Made by a program: the position numbers and the translations under genes. Shown piece after piece: positions 16,901-26,200 of a stretch of 64,000 bases of DNA; position 1 is the first letter of the stretch; each line of letters starts with the position of its first letter. This DNA comes from Pseudothauera lacus (GTDB lineage Bacteria > Pseudomonadota > Gammaproteobacteria > Burkholderiales > Rhodocyclaceae). The notes under the pieces are model-generated. The model was given only the letters and a program-made list of their open reading frames with translations. It was not told where the DNA came from and did no database searches. Location: assembly GCF_003034845.1 (NCBI RefSeq), contig NZ_PZKC01000003.1, positions 283,362 through 347,361 of the forward strand, given 5' to 3'.

Positions 16901-18449
16901 CCAGGATGGCGAGGAAGCTGCGTTCCGCGCTGGTGTCGGGGCGCACGGCATGTGCTGCACCGATGCTGCCGAGGTGGCCGCGCACCACGCGCCCGGGGAT
17001 GCTGGCGGGTTGCTTGCCCTTGCGCGGCTTGTAGATGCGGTTGCGGCGGTCGAGGGGGGCGAACAGCTCCTCCTTCTGCGTCACCGTCTCAGAGCGCCCG
17101 AGAAAGAGCAGCCCCGGTTCGCGCAGCGCGTAGTGCAGCACACCGAGGACCTTGGCCTGCAGCGAGGCGTTGAAATAGATCATGACGTTGCGGCAGGAGA
17201 CCAGGTCGACGCGCAGGAAGGGCGGGTCGGCGGTGACGTCCTGGCGGGCGAAGACCACGCAGTCGCGCAGGGCCTTGACCGGTTCGTAGCCGCGTTCGCA
17301 GGGCTGGAAGTACTTCTCCAGGTACTCGCGCGGCAGTTCCGCCAGCGCGGCGGCGCTGTAGCTGGCACTGCGGGCGAAGGCCAGGGCGTCGTTGTCGATG
17401 TCGGTGGCGAAGACCTGCAGGCGTCCGGCGAGGAAGCGCTCGCCCATCTGCTCGGCGGCGAGCATGGCGAGCGAGTAGGCCTCCTCGCCGGTGGCGCAGC
17501 CCACCGACCAGATGCGCACCTCGTCCTGCGCATCCTTGCCCGCGACGAGTTCGCGCAGATGGCGCTCAAGGGCGCGGAAGGCCTCGCGGTCGCGGAAGAA
17601 CTCGGTTACCGAGATCAGGGTCTCGCGCGCCAGGGCATCGAGCTCCTCGGGATAGTTGCCGACGTGTTCGAGGTAGGCATCGAGTCCCTCGCAGTGGGTG
17701 GCGATGAGGCGGCGCTGCAGGCGTCTCAGCACGGTGGATAGCTTGTAGGCGGAGAAATCGATGCGGCAGCGCGCCTGGACGAGTTCGAAGATGCGTTCGA
17801 GCTCGGGCGGGCGCTCCTGCCAGACGGCGACATCGCGGGTCAGGTTGGGGCCGCGCATGAGGCGGAACAACTCGCTGCCGATCTGCTCGGGCGGCAGCAC
17901 GTGGTCGACCACCCCCGATTCGATTGCCGACATCGGCATGCCTTCGTATTTCGCCGTTTCCGGCGCCTGCGCGAAGGTGATCCCGCCGGCGGCCTTGATG
18001 GCGCGCATGCCCGCAGCCCCGTCGGAGCCGGTGCCGGAGAGGACGATGCCGACCGCGCGGTCCTCGCCGTGTTCGGCCAGTGCCTGGAAGAGCAGGTTGA
18101 TCGAGGGCTTGGGGGAGATCTCCGGTGAGGTGACGAGAAGGCGGAAGGCGCCCTTGCGGAACACCAGGTTGTGCCCCGGTGGAACGATGTGGATGTGGTC
18201 GGCAAGCGGCAGTTCGCCATCCTGAATCTCGCCCACCGGCATCGCCGTTTCGCGCCCGAGGATTTCCGCCATCATGCTGCGGTGGCGGGGCGACATGTGC
18301 TGGGCGATGACGTAGCTGTAACCGAGATCGGCGGGCAGGCCGCGGATCAGCAGGGTGAGGGCCTCCAGGCCGCCGGCGGATGCACCGATGGCGACGACCG
18401 TGGGCGTCGGGGTGCTGGTGTGCGGGTTGGTGCCGGGGGCGTCGGTCAT
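13923..18449 (-). CDS. CheB-CheR-PAS-GGDEF-EAL hybrid signalling protein
   Basis: A 1508-residue multidomain protein. CheB methylesterase covers about 15-200, with catalytic Ser24 in GASAGG, His in AQHMSPRH and Asp in SGTGSDGAAGM; no receiver domain precedes it. CheR methyltransferase covers about 215-480 (SAM loop GCATGEEAYSLAM). A PAS-like region follows, then a coiled coil at about 650-735 built of repeated TNEELQA heptads, then three PAS domains (about 735-1100). GGDEF starts at residue 1161, with an RxxD inhibitory site (RDAD) five residues before it. EAL has Glu1288 (GAEALLRW) and DDFGTGYSS. All catalytic motifs look intact, so it could make or degrade cyclic-di-GMP. No signal peptide or membrane segment is seen. 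It is first in an operon with bphP and bphO. Confidence 0.92.
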   Translation of the reverse strand: MTDAPGTNPHTSTPTPTVVAIGASAGGLEALTLLIRGLPADLGYSYVIAQHMSPRHRSMMAEILGRETAMPVGEIQDGELPLADHIHIVPPGHNLVFRKGAFRLLVTSPEISPKPSINLLFQALAEHGEDRAVGIVLSGTGSDGAAGMRAIKAAGGITFAQAPETAKYEGMPMSAIESGVVDHVLPPEQIGSELFRLMRGPNLTRDVAVWQERPPELERIFELVQARCRIDFSAYKLSTVLRRLQRRLIATHCEGLDAYLEHVGNYPEELDALARETLISVTEFFRDREAFRALERHLRELVAGKDAQDEVRIWSVGCATGEEAYSLAMLAAEQMGERFLAGRLQVFATDIDNDALAFARSASYSAAALAELPREYLEKYFQPCERGYEPVKALRDCVVFARQDVTADPPFLRVDLVSCRNVMIYFNASLQAKVLGVLHYALREPGLLFLGRSETVTQKEELFAPLDRRNRIYKPRKGKQPASIPGRVVRGHLGSIGAAHAVRPDTSAERSFLAILARHYASAGMLVDGNGQILHSHGNVSRFMEFPSGTPELNLTRMVVSELRQEALTTLHRAQRKGAVACSRRRRIASLGGEAWRMRVIPAAGGDPALFAVVFENSAADGQDDAADSALPVAGETEAELQATREHLQTMLEEMASSNEEMQALSEEVQAANEELQATNEELEATNEELQATNEELISVNEESLIKSAELAAINADFESMYNTLEFPVLVFDAELQAKRANAAAIRDFSLPLSLTGKHVGQLRLPPPLDSLEERLLGVLAEQRPAQFTATHEGRTLQVYLTPTSSHGGNAQGVVVVVIDQTELIHAAESLRESQERLLAIMNHSTSIIALKDTAGCYQFVNQRFVELTGLDAEAVIGRSDAQIFPARLAQALRRGDLQTMAELDNVASTESVQLGARELWFEFLRFPVFDASGVIRAVCTQATDITHRRHADEQLRLAAKVFDRSGEAIAITDAEARIITVNQAFTDITGFTFEEAIGQTPALLKSGRHSKEFYDSMWRGLSEQGWWQGEIFNRRKNGEIYPEWLTINAVHGQDGRLQNYVAIFSDITAIKSSQRRIEYMATHDELTGLPNRSLLLDRLKHGISTMQRRKRKLAVLFIDLDNFKNINDSLGHDIGDLLLKEAAQRLQRCVRDADTLARIGGDEFVALLAEVDIAELNRIATRIVDFLSASFAIRDHQLFVSASIGISVFPADGEDSSTLLKNADTAMYRAKERGRNQYQFFAEEMKVVALQRLTLETGLRQAIAGRRFRVVYQPQVELDGGHIVGAEALLRWHDPHLGEVSPAMFIPAAERAGLIGAIGTLVNEMVITQIAAWREEGLQPPRISVNVSAHQLRDDNFAGHILDLLDRHGVPADLLCVELTESVFMESFDATKALLAGLEKHGITISIDDFGTGYSSMAYLKRLPIHELKIDRSFVDGIGEAGDDGAITTAIIRMAQSLGLAVIAEGVENEIQADLLRSTGCVFAQGFLFHRPLEADDFVRLLRRPAG

Positions 18450-18577
18450 CGTCCAGGGGGAGTAGTCAAGCGGGTATCGGGCCGGGCATTCGGCAGGCGC
18501 CTCCCAGCATAATCAAGGGCTGCCGCCGTGTCATGCATCAGATACGACTAATTGACTAGCAATGCGTGATTTTGTTC

Positions 18578-19894
18578 TCACCCGCCGGTGAGCTTGTGGG
18601 CGAGGCTGCGGCGCACCAGCTGGATGTGTTCGCGCAGGGTGTACAGCTCATTGGTGAAGGCCAGCGGCACGCGCTTGCGGTTGGCCTGGTCCTCGATGCG
18701 GTCGAGGCGGGCGAGATAGTCCTCGCCGCGCGCGGGCTCGAAGCTGTCGGCAATGTCGCGTTCGAGGAATTTCAGCTCGCCGTACAGGCGGTAGATGCGC
18801 GAACGCATGCGCCAGGCATAGAGGGCGGGGGCGATGCGCAGCAGGGGAATCAGCAGGGCGATGACCGGCAGCAGGGCGACGAGCAGGCGATCGACCAGTA
18901 CCGCTATCCAGAACGGCAGGTAGCGCTGCAGCAGCGGCGGGCCGGAATCGAGGAAGCGGCGCGCAGTGGGGCTGTGGGGCAGTTCGTTGGTGCGCAGCTG
19001 GGGGTACTCGCCGATGCCCTGGAACAGCCCGGGCTGGCCGTGGATGTCGCGTGCGGCGAGCATCAGCAGGCTGACGATGGCGGGATGGAGATCGGCGCGG
19101 GCGACCAGGTTGGCGGTAGCGCCGAGCATGCGTACGTCGGCGGCCGGACGCACGCTGGCGAGATCGATGGCGCCGGCGGGCAGGGTCAGCGCGGTAAGGT
19201 GGGGCAGGCGGCGGACGTAGGCGTCGGCGTGGGCGAGGTCGAGCAGCGCGATCCCGGGGGCGTCGAGCAGGCGCCGGACGGCCGGCGCCTCCGGTGCGCC
19301 GACGACGAAGGCGGCGTCGATCTCGCCGGCGAGCAGGGCGTCGGCCGTGCTCTGGCTGTCGCTCATCAGCAGGTTTGCGGCATCGATGGGCACGCCGGCA
19401 AGCCCCAGCAGCTGCAGGGCGAGCAGCTGCGTGCCACTGCCCGCACTGCCCACCGCGATGCGGCGTCCTGCAAGGGCGTTGAGGCGGGTCGGTGCAGGGC
19501 TGGGGAGGCGGTGGAAGATCCATACCGGCTCGACGTACATGCTGCCGAGCAGCATCAGGTCGGTGGATTCGGGTTCGTTGGCGATGCCGCCCTGCACGAA
19601 GCCGAGGTCGATGTCCGTGCTGGTCTTCAGGATGCGCAGGTTGTCCACCGCCCCCGCCGAGGGGCGGATCAGCACCTCGACGCCGTCGCGTGCCAGCGCA
19701 TCGCGGTAGTGTGCGGCGAACATTGCATAGGCACCGCCTTCGGCGCCAGCGCTGATGACCACGGTGCGCGGCGGCGCCGGACGGACGAAGTGGAACAGCA
19801 GCCAGAACGCCACGGCCAGCGCGGCAACGGTGCCGAGCAGGGCAAGGGTGAAGATCAGCCGGGATTGCTGGCGCAGCCATGCGTAAGGACTCAT
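18578..19894 (-). CDS. TAXI-family TRAP-type solute-binding protein, membrane-anchored
   Basis: A 438-residue protein with an N-terminal hydrophobic helix (about 14-36) and then a TAXI-type substrate-binding domain ([19 protein letters not shown], later [15 protein letters not shown] and [12 protein letters not shown]). Near residue 330 two hydrophobic stretches ([27 protein letters not shown], split by Asp/Arg) form a C-terminal membrane hairpin, followed by a basic helical tail. Ordinary TAXI proteins are free periplasmic proteins that serve a 4TM/12TM TRAP permease. None is adjacent, and the anchoring suggests a sensor or scaffold role instead. Its solute is unknown. Confidence 0.78.
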   Translation of the reverse strand: MSPYAWLRQQSRLIFTLALLGTVAALAVAFWLLFHFVRPAPPRTVVISAGAEGGAYAMFAAHYRDALARDGVEVLIRPSAGAVDNLRILKTSTDIDLGFVQGGIANEPESTDLMLLGSMYVEPVWIFHRLPSPAPTRLNALAGRRIAVGSAGSGTQLLALQLLGLAGVPIDAANLLMSDSQSTADALLAGEIDAAFVVGAPEAPAVRRLLDAPGIALLDLAHADAYVRRLPHLTALTLPAGAIDLASVRPAADVRMLGATANLVARADLHPAIVSLLMLAARDIHGQPGLFQGIGEYPQLRTNELPHSPTARRFLDSGPPLLQRYLPFWIAVLVDRLLVALLPVIALLIPLLRIAPALYAWRMRSRIYRLYGELKFLERDIADSFEPARGEDYLARLDRIEDQANRKRVPLAFTNELYTLREHIQLVRRSLAHKLTGG

Positions 19895-19990
19895 GGACGC
19901 AGGTTAGCCGCTGCCCGCGCGCCTGTCCATGCGTTGCCCCGCCCGTGCGCAGAGGGCTGGCGCAGCGTGGCCGCTTTGCGCTACAGTCCT

Positions 19991-20014
19991 TCTCCATACG
20001 CATCGGTATGGAGA
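19991..20014. promoter_or_regulatory. 24-bp perfect inverted repeat upstream of hbd, possible operator
   Basis: TCTCCATAC, six bases (GCATCG), then GTATGGAGA: a 9-bp perfect palindrome 45 bases before the hbd start codon. There is no T-tract, so it is not a terminator. Size and position suit a dimeric repressor such as a TetR- or GntR-type fatty-acid regulator, but no regulator gene is adjacent. Confidence 0.45.
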
Positions 20015-20059
20015 ACCCAGCCGCTGCGCTTGTCCGTCCATCAAGGGGAGAGAGTAGCA

Positions 20060-20914
20060 ATGACTATCAGCAAGATCGGCGTGGTTGGCGCCGGCACCAT
20101 GGGTAACGGCATCGCCCAGGCCTTCGCGGTAGCGGGATTTGCGGTGGTGATGAGCGACATTGCCGAAGCTGCCGTGCAGCGCGGCCTGGCCACGGTGGGG
20201 GCGAGCCTCGACCGTCTGATCAAGAAGGAGAAGATGACTGCGGACGAGAAGGCCGCCGCGCTGGCGCGCATTGCCACCACCACCGAGCTGGCCAGCCTCG
20301 GCGACTGCGACCTGATCATCGAGGCGGCTACCGAGAACCTCGACCTGAAGCTGAAGATCTTTGCCCAGATCGACGCCGTGGCCAAACCCGGGGCGATCAT
20401 CGCCAGCAACACCTCGTCGATCTCCATCACCAAGCTGGCCGCAGCCACCGCGCGCGCCGGGCAGGTGATCGGCATGCACTTCTTCAACCCGGTGCCGATG
20501 ATGGCACTGGTCGAGCTGATCCGTGGCCTGCAGACCTCCGACGACACCTATGCGGCGGTCGAGGCGGTGTCCCGGGCCATCGGCAAGACCCCGGTGCAGG
20601 TCAGGAACAGCCCGGGCTTCGTGGTCAATCGCATGCTCTGCCCGATGATCAACGAGGCCATCTTCGCGCTCGGCGAAGGTCTGGCCACGGCGGCCGAGAT
20701 CGACGAGGCGATGAAGCTCGGCTGCAACCACCCCATCGGTCCGCTGGCGCTGTGCGACATGATCGGCCTGGACGTCGAGCTGGCGGTGATGCAGGTGCTC
20801 TTCGAGGGCTTCAAGGATCCCAAGTACCGTCCCGCACCGCTGCTGGTGGAGATGGTCGAGGCCGGCTACCTGGGCCGCAAGAGCGGCAAGGGCTTTTTCG
20901 ACTACGGCAAGTAA
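20060..20914 (+). CDS. hbd: 3-hydroxybutyryl-CoA dehydrogenase
   Basis: A 284-residue NAD-dependent dehydrogenase that interconverts (S)-3-hydroxybutyryl-CoA and acetoacetyl-CoA, used in butyrate, benzoyl-CoA-derived or fatty-acid beta-oxidation. The Rossmann motif is [17 protein letters not shown]. The catalytic His is in [11 protein letters not shown], with Glu in VELI and Asn in [18 protein letters not shown] precedes the ATG at 20060; the frame is open far upstream, but those codons are antisense to the TAXI gene. It makes the S-isomer precursor, unlike the R-specific PhaB enzymes in the same window. Confidence 0.93.
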   Translation: MTISKIGVVGAGTMGNGIAQAFAVAGFAVVMSDIAEAAVQRGLATVGASLDRLIKKEKMTADEKAAALARIATTTELASLGDCDLIIEAATENLDLKLKIFAQIDAVAKPGAIIASNTSSISITKLAAATARAGQVIGMHFFNPVPMMALVELIRGLQTSDDTYAAVEAVSRAIGKTPVQVRNSPGFVVNRMLCPMINEAIFALGEGLATAAEIDEAMKLGCNHPIGPLALCDMIGLDVELAVMQVLFEGFKDPKYRPAPLLVEMVEAGYLGRKSGKGFFDYGK

Positions 20915-20941
20915 GTGCGGCCGAGCAATCGGCCAGAAAAC

Positions 20942-20971
20942 AAGAAAGCCACCCGCGGGTGGCTTTCTTTT
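20942..20971. terminator. Bidirectional terminator between hbd and rho
   Basis: AAGAAAGCCACCC and GGGTGGCTTTCTT form a 13-bp stem around GC. A-rich flank on the left and T-rich flank on the right let it act for both convergent genes. Confidence 0.88.
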
Positions 20972-20989
20972 CGACGCCCGTCGGGGCGT

Positions 20990-22252
<1,263 letters not shown>

Positions 22253-22400
22253 GGCAACGGGCGGGGTGGACGCGGCGGTGGGTGAATCGGGCGACACGGG
22301 CGCGGTTGCGGCGGTGTCATCGCGGCGCCGGGTGGAACGGCGGGGAGGCCGGGCGGCGCCGCTGGAGGGGGGCGGAAGGACTTCTTCCGCCGTCACGGGG

Positions 22401-22727
22401 TCAGATATTGCTGTCAATGAAGGCGGTCAGTTGAGATTTGGAAAGGGCGCCGACCTTGGTGGCTTCGACGTTGCCGGCCTTGAACAGCATCAGGGTGGGA
22501 ATGCCGCGGATGCCGAACTTGGCCGGGGTGTCCGGGTTCTCGTCGATGTTGAGCTTGGCAACCTTGAGCTTGCCGGCGTATTCCTTGGCAACATCGTCGA
22601 GAATGGGGGCGATCATCTTGCACGGGCCGCACCATTCGGCCCAGTAGTCGACCAGCACGGGGGTTTGCGACTGCAGGACCTCGGACTCGAAATTGCCATC
22701 GGTCACGTAATGGATGTGCTCGCTCAT
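22401..22727 (-). CDS. trxA: Thioredoxin 1
   Basis: A 108-residue cytoplasmic dithiol reductant. The active site is WCGPC at Cys33/Cys36, with the conserved cis-Pro in [14 protein letters not shown] lies seven bases before the ATG at 22727. A good promoter is at 22837-22865. It is the first gene of a trxA-rho unit, and its stop codon sits 148 bases before the rho ATG. Confidence 0.97.
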   Translation of the reverse strand: MSEHIHYVTDGNFESEVLQSQTPVLVDYWAEWCGPCKMIAPILDDVAKEYAGKLKVAKLNIDENPDTPAKFGIRGIPTLMLFKAGNVEATKVGALSKSQLTAFIDSNI

Positions 22728-22836
22728 GGTTCCTCGCAGGAAATGGGGGTGTATCGCGGATCGGGATCTTGGGGGCGTTGCCGGTCGGCTGCGCCGGAGG
22801 GGGCGGCAGGCGCACACCCCTCGGGAAGTTTTGCGA

Positions 22837-22865
22837 AACTTATGCGAAGCGGGGCCGCACGTCAA
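22837..22865 (-). promoter_or_regulatory. Sigma-70 promoter of trxA
   Basis: Read on the minus strand: TTGACG at 22865-22860, a 17-base spacer, TAAGTT at 22842-22837. The start codon is about 110 bases downstream. Confidence 0.65.
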
Positions 22866-22970
22866 GAAAATCCGGGCGCTGAAGGCCTTGTGCGTGCCCG
22901 GACGTGGCAAAAATGCGATGGCCTGCTTAATATGGTGTGCGCAGACCGCCCGCAGAGGTGGTCCAATCAT

Positions 22971-23205
22971 CCTAGAAACCGCAGTTGGACGTGTTCGAGT
23001 GTGCGTCTGGCGCGTCGTCTGGCAAGGCGCGACGACGCGGCATGGTTGCTCCCTGCAAGGAGGAGCAACGCAGCCAGGCGACGCGCCAGATGTGCAATCG
23101 GGCACGTAGCAGACTCACCCATCGGGTGACCGCCGTCGAAGGCGCGTCTCCCTGGCTTTGCGTGGCATTCAAGACCATTGGAAGCGATCAACTGCGGTTT
23201 CTAGG
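22971..23205. mobile_element. MITE-like non-coding element with terminal inverted repeats
   Basis: A 235-bp segment bounded by a perfect 17-bp inverted repeat, CCTAGAAACCGCAGTTG at 22971-22987 and its complement at 23189-23205. The 5-bp direct repeat ATCAT flanks it on both sides (22966-22970 and 23206-23210), as expected for a target-site duplication. Inside, 23006-23023 and 23073-23090 form an 18-bp imperfect inverted repeat with one mismatch around a central hairpin (GTTGCTCC/GGAGCAAC). Only short unconvincing frames occur. It ends 22 bases before the fdxA start codon. A miniature transposable element moved by a transposase encoded elsewhere is the simplest reading. Confidence 0.7.
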
Positions 23206-23227
23206 ATCATACCGACGGAGAGCACTG

Positions 23228-23551
23228 ATGACCTATGTGGTGACCGAGTCCTGTATCCGCTGCAAGTACACCGACTGCGTGGACGTGTGCCCGGTGGACT
23301 GTTTCCGCGAAGGGCCCAACTTCCTCGTCATCGACCCCGATGAGTGCATCGACTGCACGCTGTGCGTGGCCGAATGCCCGGTCGAGGCCATCTATGCCGA
23401 GGACGACGTGCCTGACGGGCAGCGTCATTTCATCGCCCTCAATGCCGAGCTGGCGCGCCAGTGGAAACCCATCGTGGAGCGCCGCGAGCCGCTTGCCGAT
23501 GCCGACGAATGGGCGGCGGTGAAGGACAAGCTCGGTGAGCTGAAGCGCTGA
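23228..23551 (+). CDS. fdxA: Ferredoxin FdxA (7Fe, [3Fe-4S][4Fe-4S])
   Basis: A 107-residue ferredoxin. The cluster ligands are visible in [17 protein letters not shown] and [16 protein letters not shown]. The spacing in the first motif is the seven-iron type, with a C-terminal extension (residues 60-107) typical of FdxA. It is an electron carrier whose partners are unknown here. GGAG lies seven bases before the ATG. The MITE-like element ends 22 bases upstream of the start codon, so the native promoter has been displaced or replaced. Confidence 0.93.
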   Translation: MTYVVTESCIRCKYTDCVDVCPVDCFREGPNFLVIDPDECIDCTLCVAECPVEAIYAEDDVPDGQRHFIALNAELARQWKPIVERREPLADADEWAAVKDKLGELKR

Positions 23552-23639
23552 GGGCAATGCCCGGCGGCTTCCCGCCGCCGGCGCAAATGCACTAATATGG
23601 CGCATCGATCAATCCGGGTTCATGCAAGAGGACTAACAG

Positions 23640-24092
23640 ATGCTGGTCAGCGAAATTCTCGCCATCAAGGGCAAGGTGCTGTACACCATTGCGCCGGGGC
23701 GCAGTCTGGCTGAGGCGGTGGCGATCATGACCGAGCAGGACGTCGGCTCCCTGGTAGTCTTCGACCAGGGGCGCATGACCGGCATGCTCACCTTCCGTGA
23801 GGTGCTCGGTGCGGTCCATGGCGGCGGTGCCGACTGGCAGAAGAGCACCGTCGAGCAGGCCATGCTGCGCGATCCGCAGAGCGCCTCGCCGAACATGGAG
23901 ATGGATGAACTGCGCCGCATGATGGTCGACCGCCGGCAGCGCTACCTGCCGGTGATGGACGAAGGCACGCTGCTCGGCGTGGTGTCCTTCCACGATGTTG
24001 CCAAGGCGGTGCTGGAAGAGCAGAGTTTCGAGAACCGCATGCTCAAGAATTACATTCGCAACTGGCCCGCAGAGGCTGGCGAACAGGCCTGA
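23640..24092 (+). CDS. CBS-domain pair protein
   Basis: A 150-residue protein made of two CBS motifs and little else: residues about 8-65 (LAEAVAIMTEQDVGSLVVFD) and about 80-140 (RQRYLPVMDEGTLLGVVSFHD). Such proteins bind adenosyl nucleotides and act as energy or redox sensors for partner proteins. No partner can be named. It is 88 bases after fdxA and about 195 bases before fadD. AGAGGA precedes the ATG. Confidence 0.85.
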   Translation: MLVSEILAIKGKVLYTIAPGRSLAEAVAIMTEQDVGSLVVFDQGRMTGMLTFREVLGAVHGGGADWQKSTVEQAMLRDPQSASPNMEMDELRRMMVDRRQRYLPVMDEGTLLGVVSFHDVAKAVLEEQSFENRMLKNYIRNWPAEAGEQA

Positions 24093-24287
24093 GAAGGCCG
24101 GCAGGCACACCCGCCGGGAGCCGCAGGGGGGCGTCCGGGCTGGGGTGTGGCGGATCGGGGCCTCCGAAGCCCGGTCCGGTTGGAAGACGGAGACGCCGGT
24201 GACGGTGGCTCCGTATCGCCTCGGGAGGGCGGTGCCATGGCTGCATGAGGCGGCCGGCATTCATTTCCAACACGAGGAGGAGACAAC

Positions 24288-25967
24288 TTGGAAAAGGTCT
24301 GGCTGAACAGCTATCCCCCTGGGGTACCTGCGGAAATCGACATGAGCGAGTTTGCCTCGCTCGCCGATCTGTTCGAACAGGGGACGCGCAAGTTCGGGGC
24401 GCGCACTGCCTATGTCAACATGGGCAAGACCCTCAGCTACGCCGAGCTCGATGTGCTCAGCGAACGCTTTGCGGCCTTCCTGCAGGGCGAACTCGGCCTG
24501 CAGCGCGGCGCGCGGGTGGCGCTGATGATGCCCAATGTGCTGCAGTATCCAGTGGCCATGTTCGGCGCCCTGCGTGCCGGATGCACCGTGGTGAATGTCA
24601 ATCCGCTGTATACCGCCCGTGAGCTTGAACACCAGTTGCGCGACTCCGGGGCCGACACCATCATCATCCTGGAGAACTTCGCCCATACCCTGCAGCAGGT
24701 GCTGACGCGGGTGCCGATGCGCACCGTGGTGGTCACCAGCCTGGGCGAACTGCTCGGCGGCGTGAAGGGTCTGCTGGTCGATTTTGTCGTCCGCCGGGTG
24801 CGCAGGATGGTGCCGGCGTGGCGCATCGACGGTCATCTGAGCTTTTCCGCGGCCCTGCGCCGCGGCGCCCGCCACCGTCTGCAGCGTCCGCAGCTGGGAC
24901 ACGGCGATCTGGCCTACCTGCAGTACACCGGGGGTACCACCGGCACTGCCAAGGGCGCCGAGCTCACCCACGGCAACATCATCGGCAACCTGCAGCAGGC
25001 CCACGCATGGATCGGCCCCTATGTGGAAGAGGGGCGCGAGGTGATCATCACCGCGCTGCCCCTCTACCACATCTTCTCGCTCACCGCGAACTGCCTGACC
25101 TTCTTCAAGCTCGGCGCCACCAACGTGCTGATCACCAATCCGCGCGACATCCCCGGCTTCGTCAAGGAGCTCGGCAAGCATCGCTTCACGGTCATCACCG
25201 GGGTGAATACGCTGTTCAACGCCCTGCTCAACAATCCCGACTTCGCCCGCCTCGACTTCTCCGCCTTCAAGCTCGCCCTCGGCGGCGGCATGGCCGTGCA
25301 GCAAGCGGTGGCGGAGAAGTGGCATCAGATCACCGGTCACGTCCTGCTGGAAGCCTACGGGCTCACCGAGACCTCGCCGGCAGTGACCATCAATCCGCTC
25401 GATCTGCCGGCCTTCAATCACACCATCGGGCTGCCGATCCCCTCCACCGAGATCAGCATCCGCGACGACGACGGCCGCGAGGTCGCCCTCGGGCAGCCCG
25501 GCGAACTGTGCGTGCGCGGTCCGCAGGTGATGCGCGGCTACTGGAAGCGCCCCGAGGACAGTGCGCGGGTCTTCACCGCCGATGGCTTCCTGCGCACCGG
25601 CGACGTCGCGGTGATGGACGAGCGCGGTTTCATCCGTCTGGTCGACCGCAAGAAGGACATGATCCTGGTGTCGGGCTTCAACGTCTATCCGAACGAGGTC
25701 GAGGACGTCGTCGCCAGCCATCCCGGGGTGCTGGAGGTGGCCGCCCTCGGCGTGCCCGACGAGCGCAGCGGCGAAGCGGTGAAGATCTTTGTCGTGCGCA
25801 AGGACCCCGCGCTTACCGAGCAGGCGCTGATCGCCCATTGCCGCGAGAACCTTACCGGCTACAAGGTGCCGCACCACGTCGAGTTCCGCGATGAGTTGCC
25901 GAAGTCCAACGTCGGCAAGATCCTGCGCCGCGCCCTGCGCGACGGCGGGCCTGCGGCTACGGCGTGA
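24288..25967 (+). CDS. fadD: Long-chain fatty acid-CoA ligase FadD
   Basis: A 559-residue ANL-superfamily enzyme that activates fatty acids to acyl-CoA via acyl-AMP. The AMP-binding loop [16 protein letters not shown] is present, together with the AYGLTETSP motif and the C-terminal hinge and Lys in [15 protein letters not shown]. The start is TTG 24288, preceded by GAGGAGGAG. The 195 bases upstream hold no other gene I can see. Size and motifs fit FadD; the exact chain-length range is inference. Confidence 0.92.
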   Translation: MEKVWLNSYPPGVPAEIDMSEFASLADLFEQGTRKFGARTAYVNMGKTLSYAELDVLSERFAAFLQGELGLQRGARVALMMPNVLQYPVAMFGALRAGCTVVNVNPLYTARELEHQLRDSGADTIIILENFAHTLQQVLTRVPMRTVVVTSLGELLGGVKGLLVDFVVRRVRRMVPAWRIDGHLSFSAALRRGARHRLQRPQLGHGDLAYLQYTGGTTGTAKGAELTHGNIIGNLQQAHAWIGPYVEEGREVIITALPLYHIFSLTANCLTFFKLGATNVLITNPRDIPGFVKELGKHRFTVITGVNTLFNALLNNPDFARLDFSAFKLALGGGMAVQQAVAEKWHQITGHVLLEAYGLTETSPAVTINPLDLPAFNHTIGLPIPSTEISIRDDDGREVALGQPGELCVRGPQVMRGYWKRPEDSARVFTADGFLRTGDVAVMDERGFIRLVDRKKDMILVSGFNVYPNEVEDVVASHPGVLEVAALGVPDERSGEAVKIFVVRKDPALTEQALIAHCRENLTGYKVPHHVEFRDELPKSNVGKILRRALRDGGPAATA

Positions 25968-25995
25968 GCGGAGCCTGCTGCGGTGCAGAAAACGC

Positions 25996-26024
25996 TTGTA
26001 ATCGATCGCCGTTCGTGTTTATAT
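25996..26024 (+). promoter_or_regulatory. Promoter of the ilv leader and ilvBN
   Basis: TTGTAA at 25996-26001, a 17-base spacer, TTATAT at 26019-26024. Expected transcription start is near 26031, about 20 bases before the leader peptide ATG. Confidence 0.65.
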
Positions 26025-26051
26025 CGGCTCGCTTAGCTTCCTGAACGAACC

Positions 26052-26129
26052 ATGATCCGCACCGCCTCCGTCCTCGCCGTAGTACTGTCCGTACGCGTAG
26101 TCGTAGGGGCAGGCATGCGCGCGTCGTAA
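26052..26129 (+). CDS. Valine-rich attenuator leader peptide for ilvBN
   Basis: A 25-codon frame from ATG 26052 to TAA 26127-26129. Ten of 25 residues are branched-chain: seven Val (positions 7, 10, 11, 14, 16, 17, 18), two Leu and one Ile. Val16-Val17-Val18 is the tightest cluster. It is followed 37 bases later by a strong terminator and then by ilvB. This is the layout of ilvBN/ilv attenuators in enterobacteria, where ribosome stalling at Val/Leu codons prevents termination. GAACGAACC upstream is a weak ribosome-binding site. Coding status is inferred from composition and context. Confidence 0.75.
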   Translation: MIRTASVLAVVLSVRVVVGAGMRAS

Positions 26130-26166
26130 CGGGATCAGGGCACAACAGGCAGCAAACGAATCCAGA

Positions 26167-26200
26167 CCCCCGCCGGCGCGCAAGCCCGGCGGGGGTTTTT
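26167..26200 (+). terminator. Attenuator terminator upstream of ilvB
   Basis: CCCCCGCCGG at 26167-26176, a nine-base loop, CCGGCGGGGG at 26186-26195 and five T residues. It ends 50 bases before the ilvB start. A competing pairing is possible: TGCGCGC at 26116-26122, inside the leader peptide gene, matches GCGCGCA at 26176-26182, and GGC/GCC pairs flank it across an A-A mismatch. Confidence 0.85.

Noticed and set aside
13977..17741. 1254-codon open frame on the plus strand across the CheB-CheR hybrid gene
   Set aside because: It lies entirely antisense to a gene with intact catalytic motifs, shows no domain pattern, and is expected from the codon bias of very high G+C DNA.
22967..23191. Short reading frames inside the inverted-repeat element (about 68-74 codons, minus strand)
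   Set aside because: Arg/Ala/Ser-rich products with no motif. They read through palindromic arms, so the element is better treated as non-coding.
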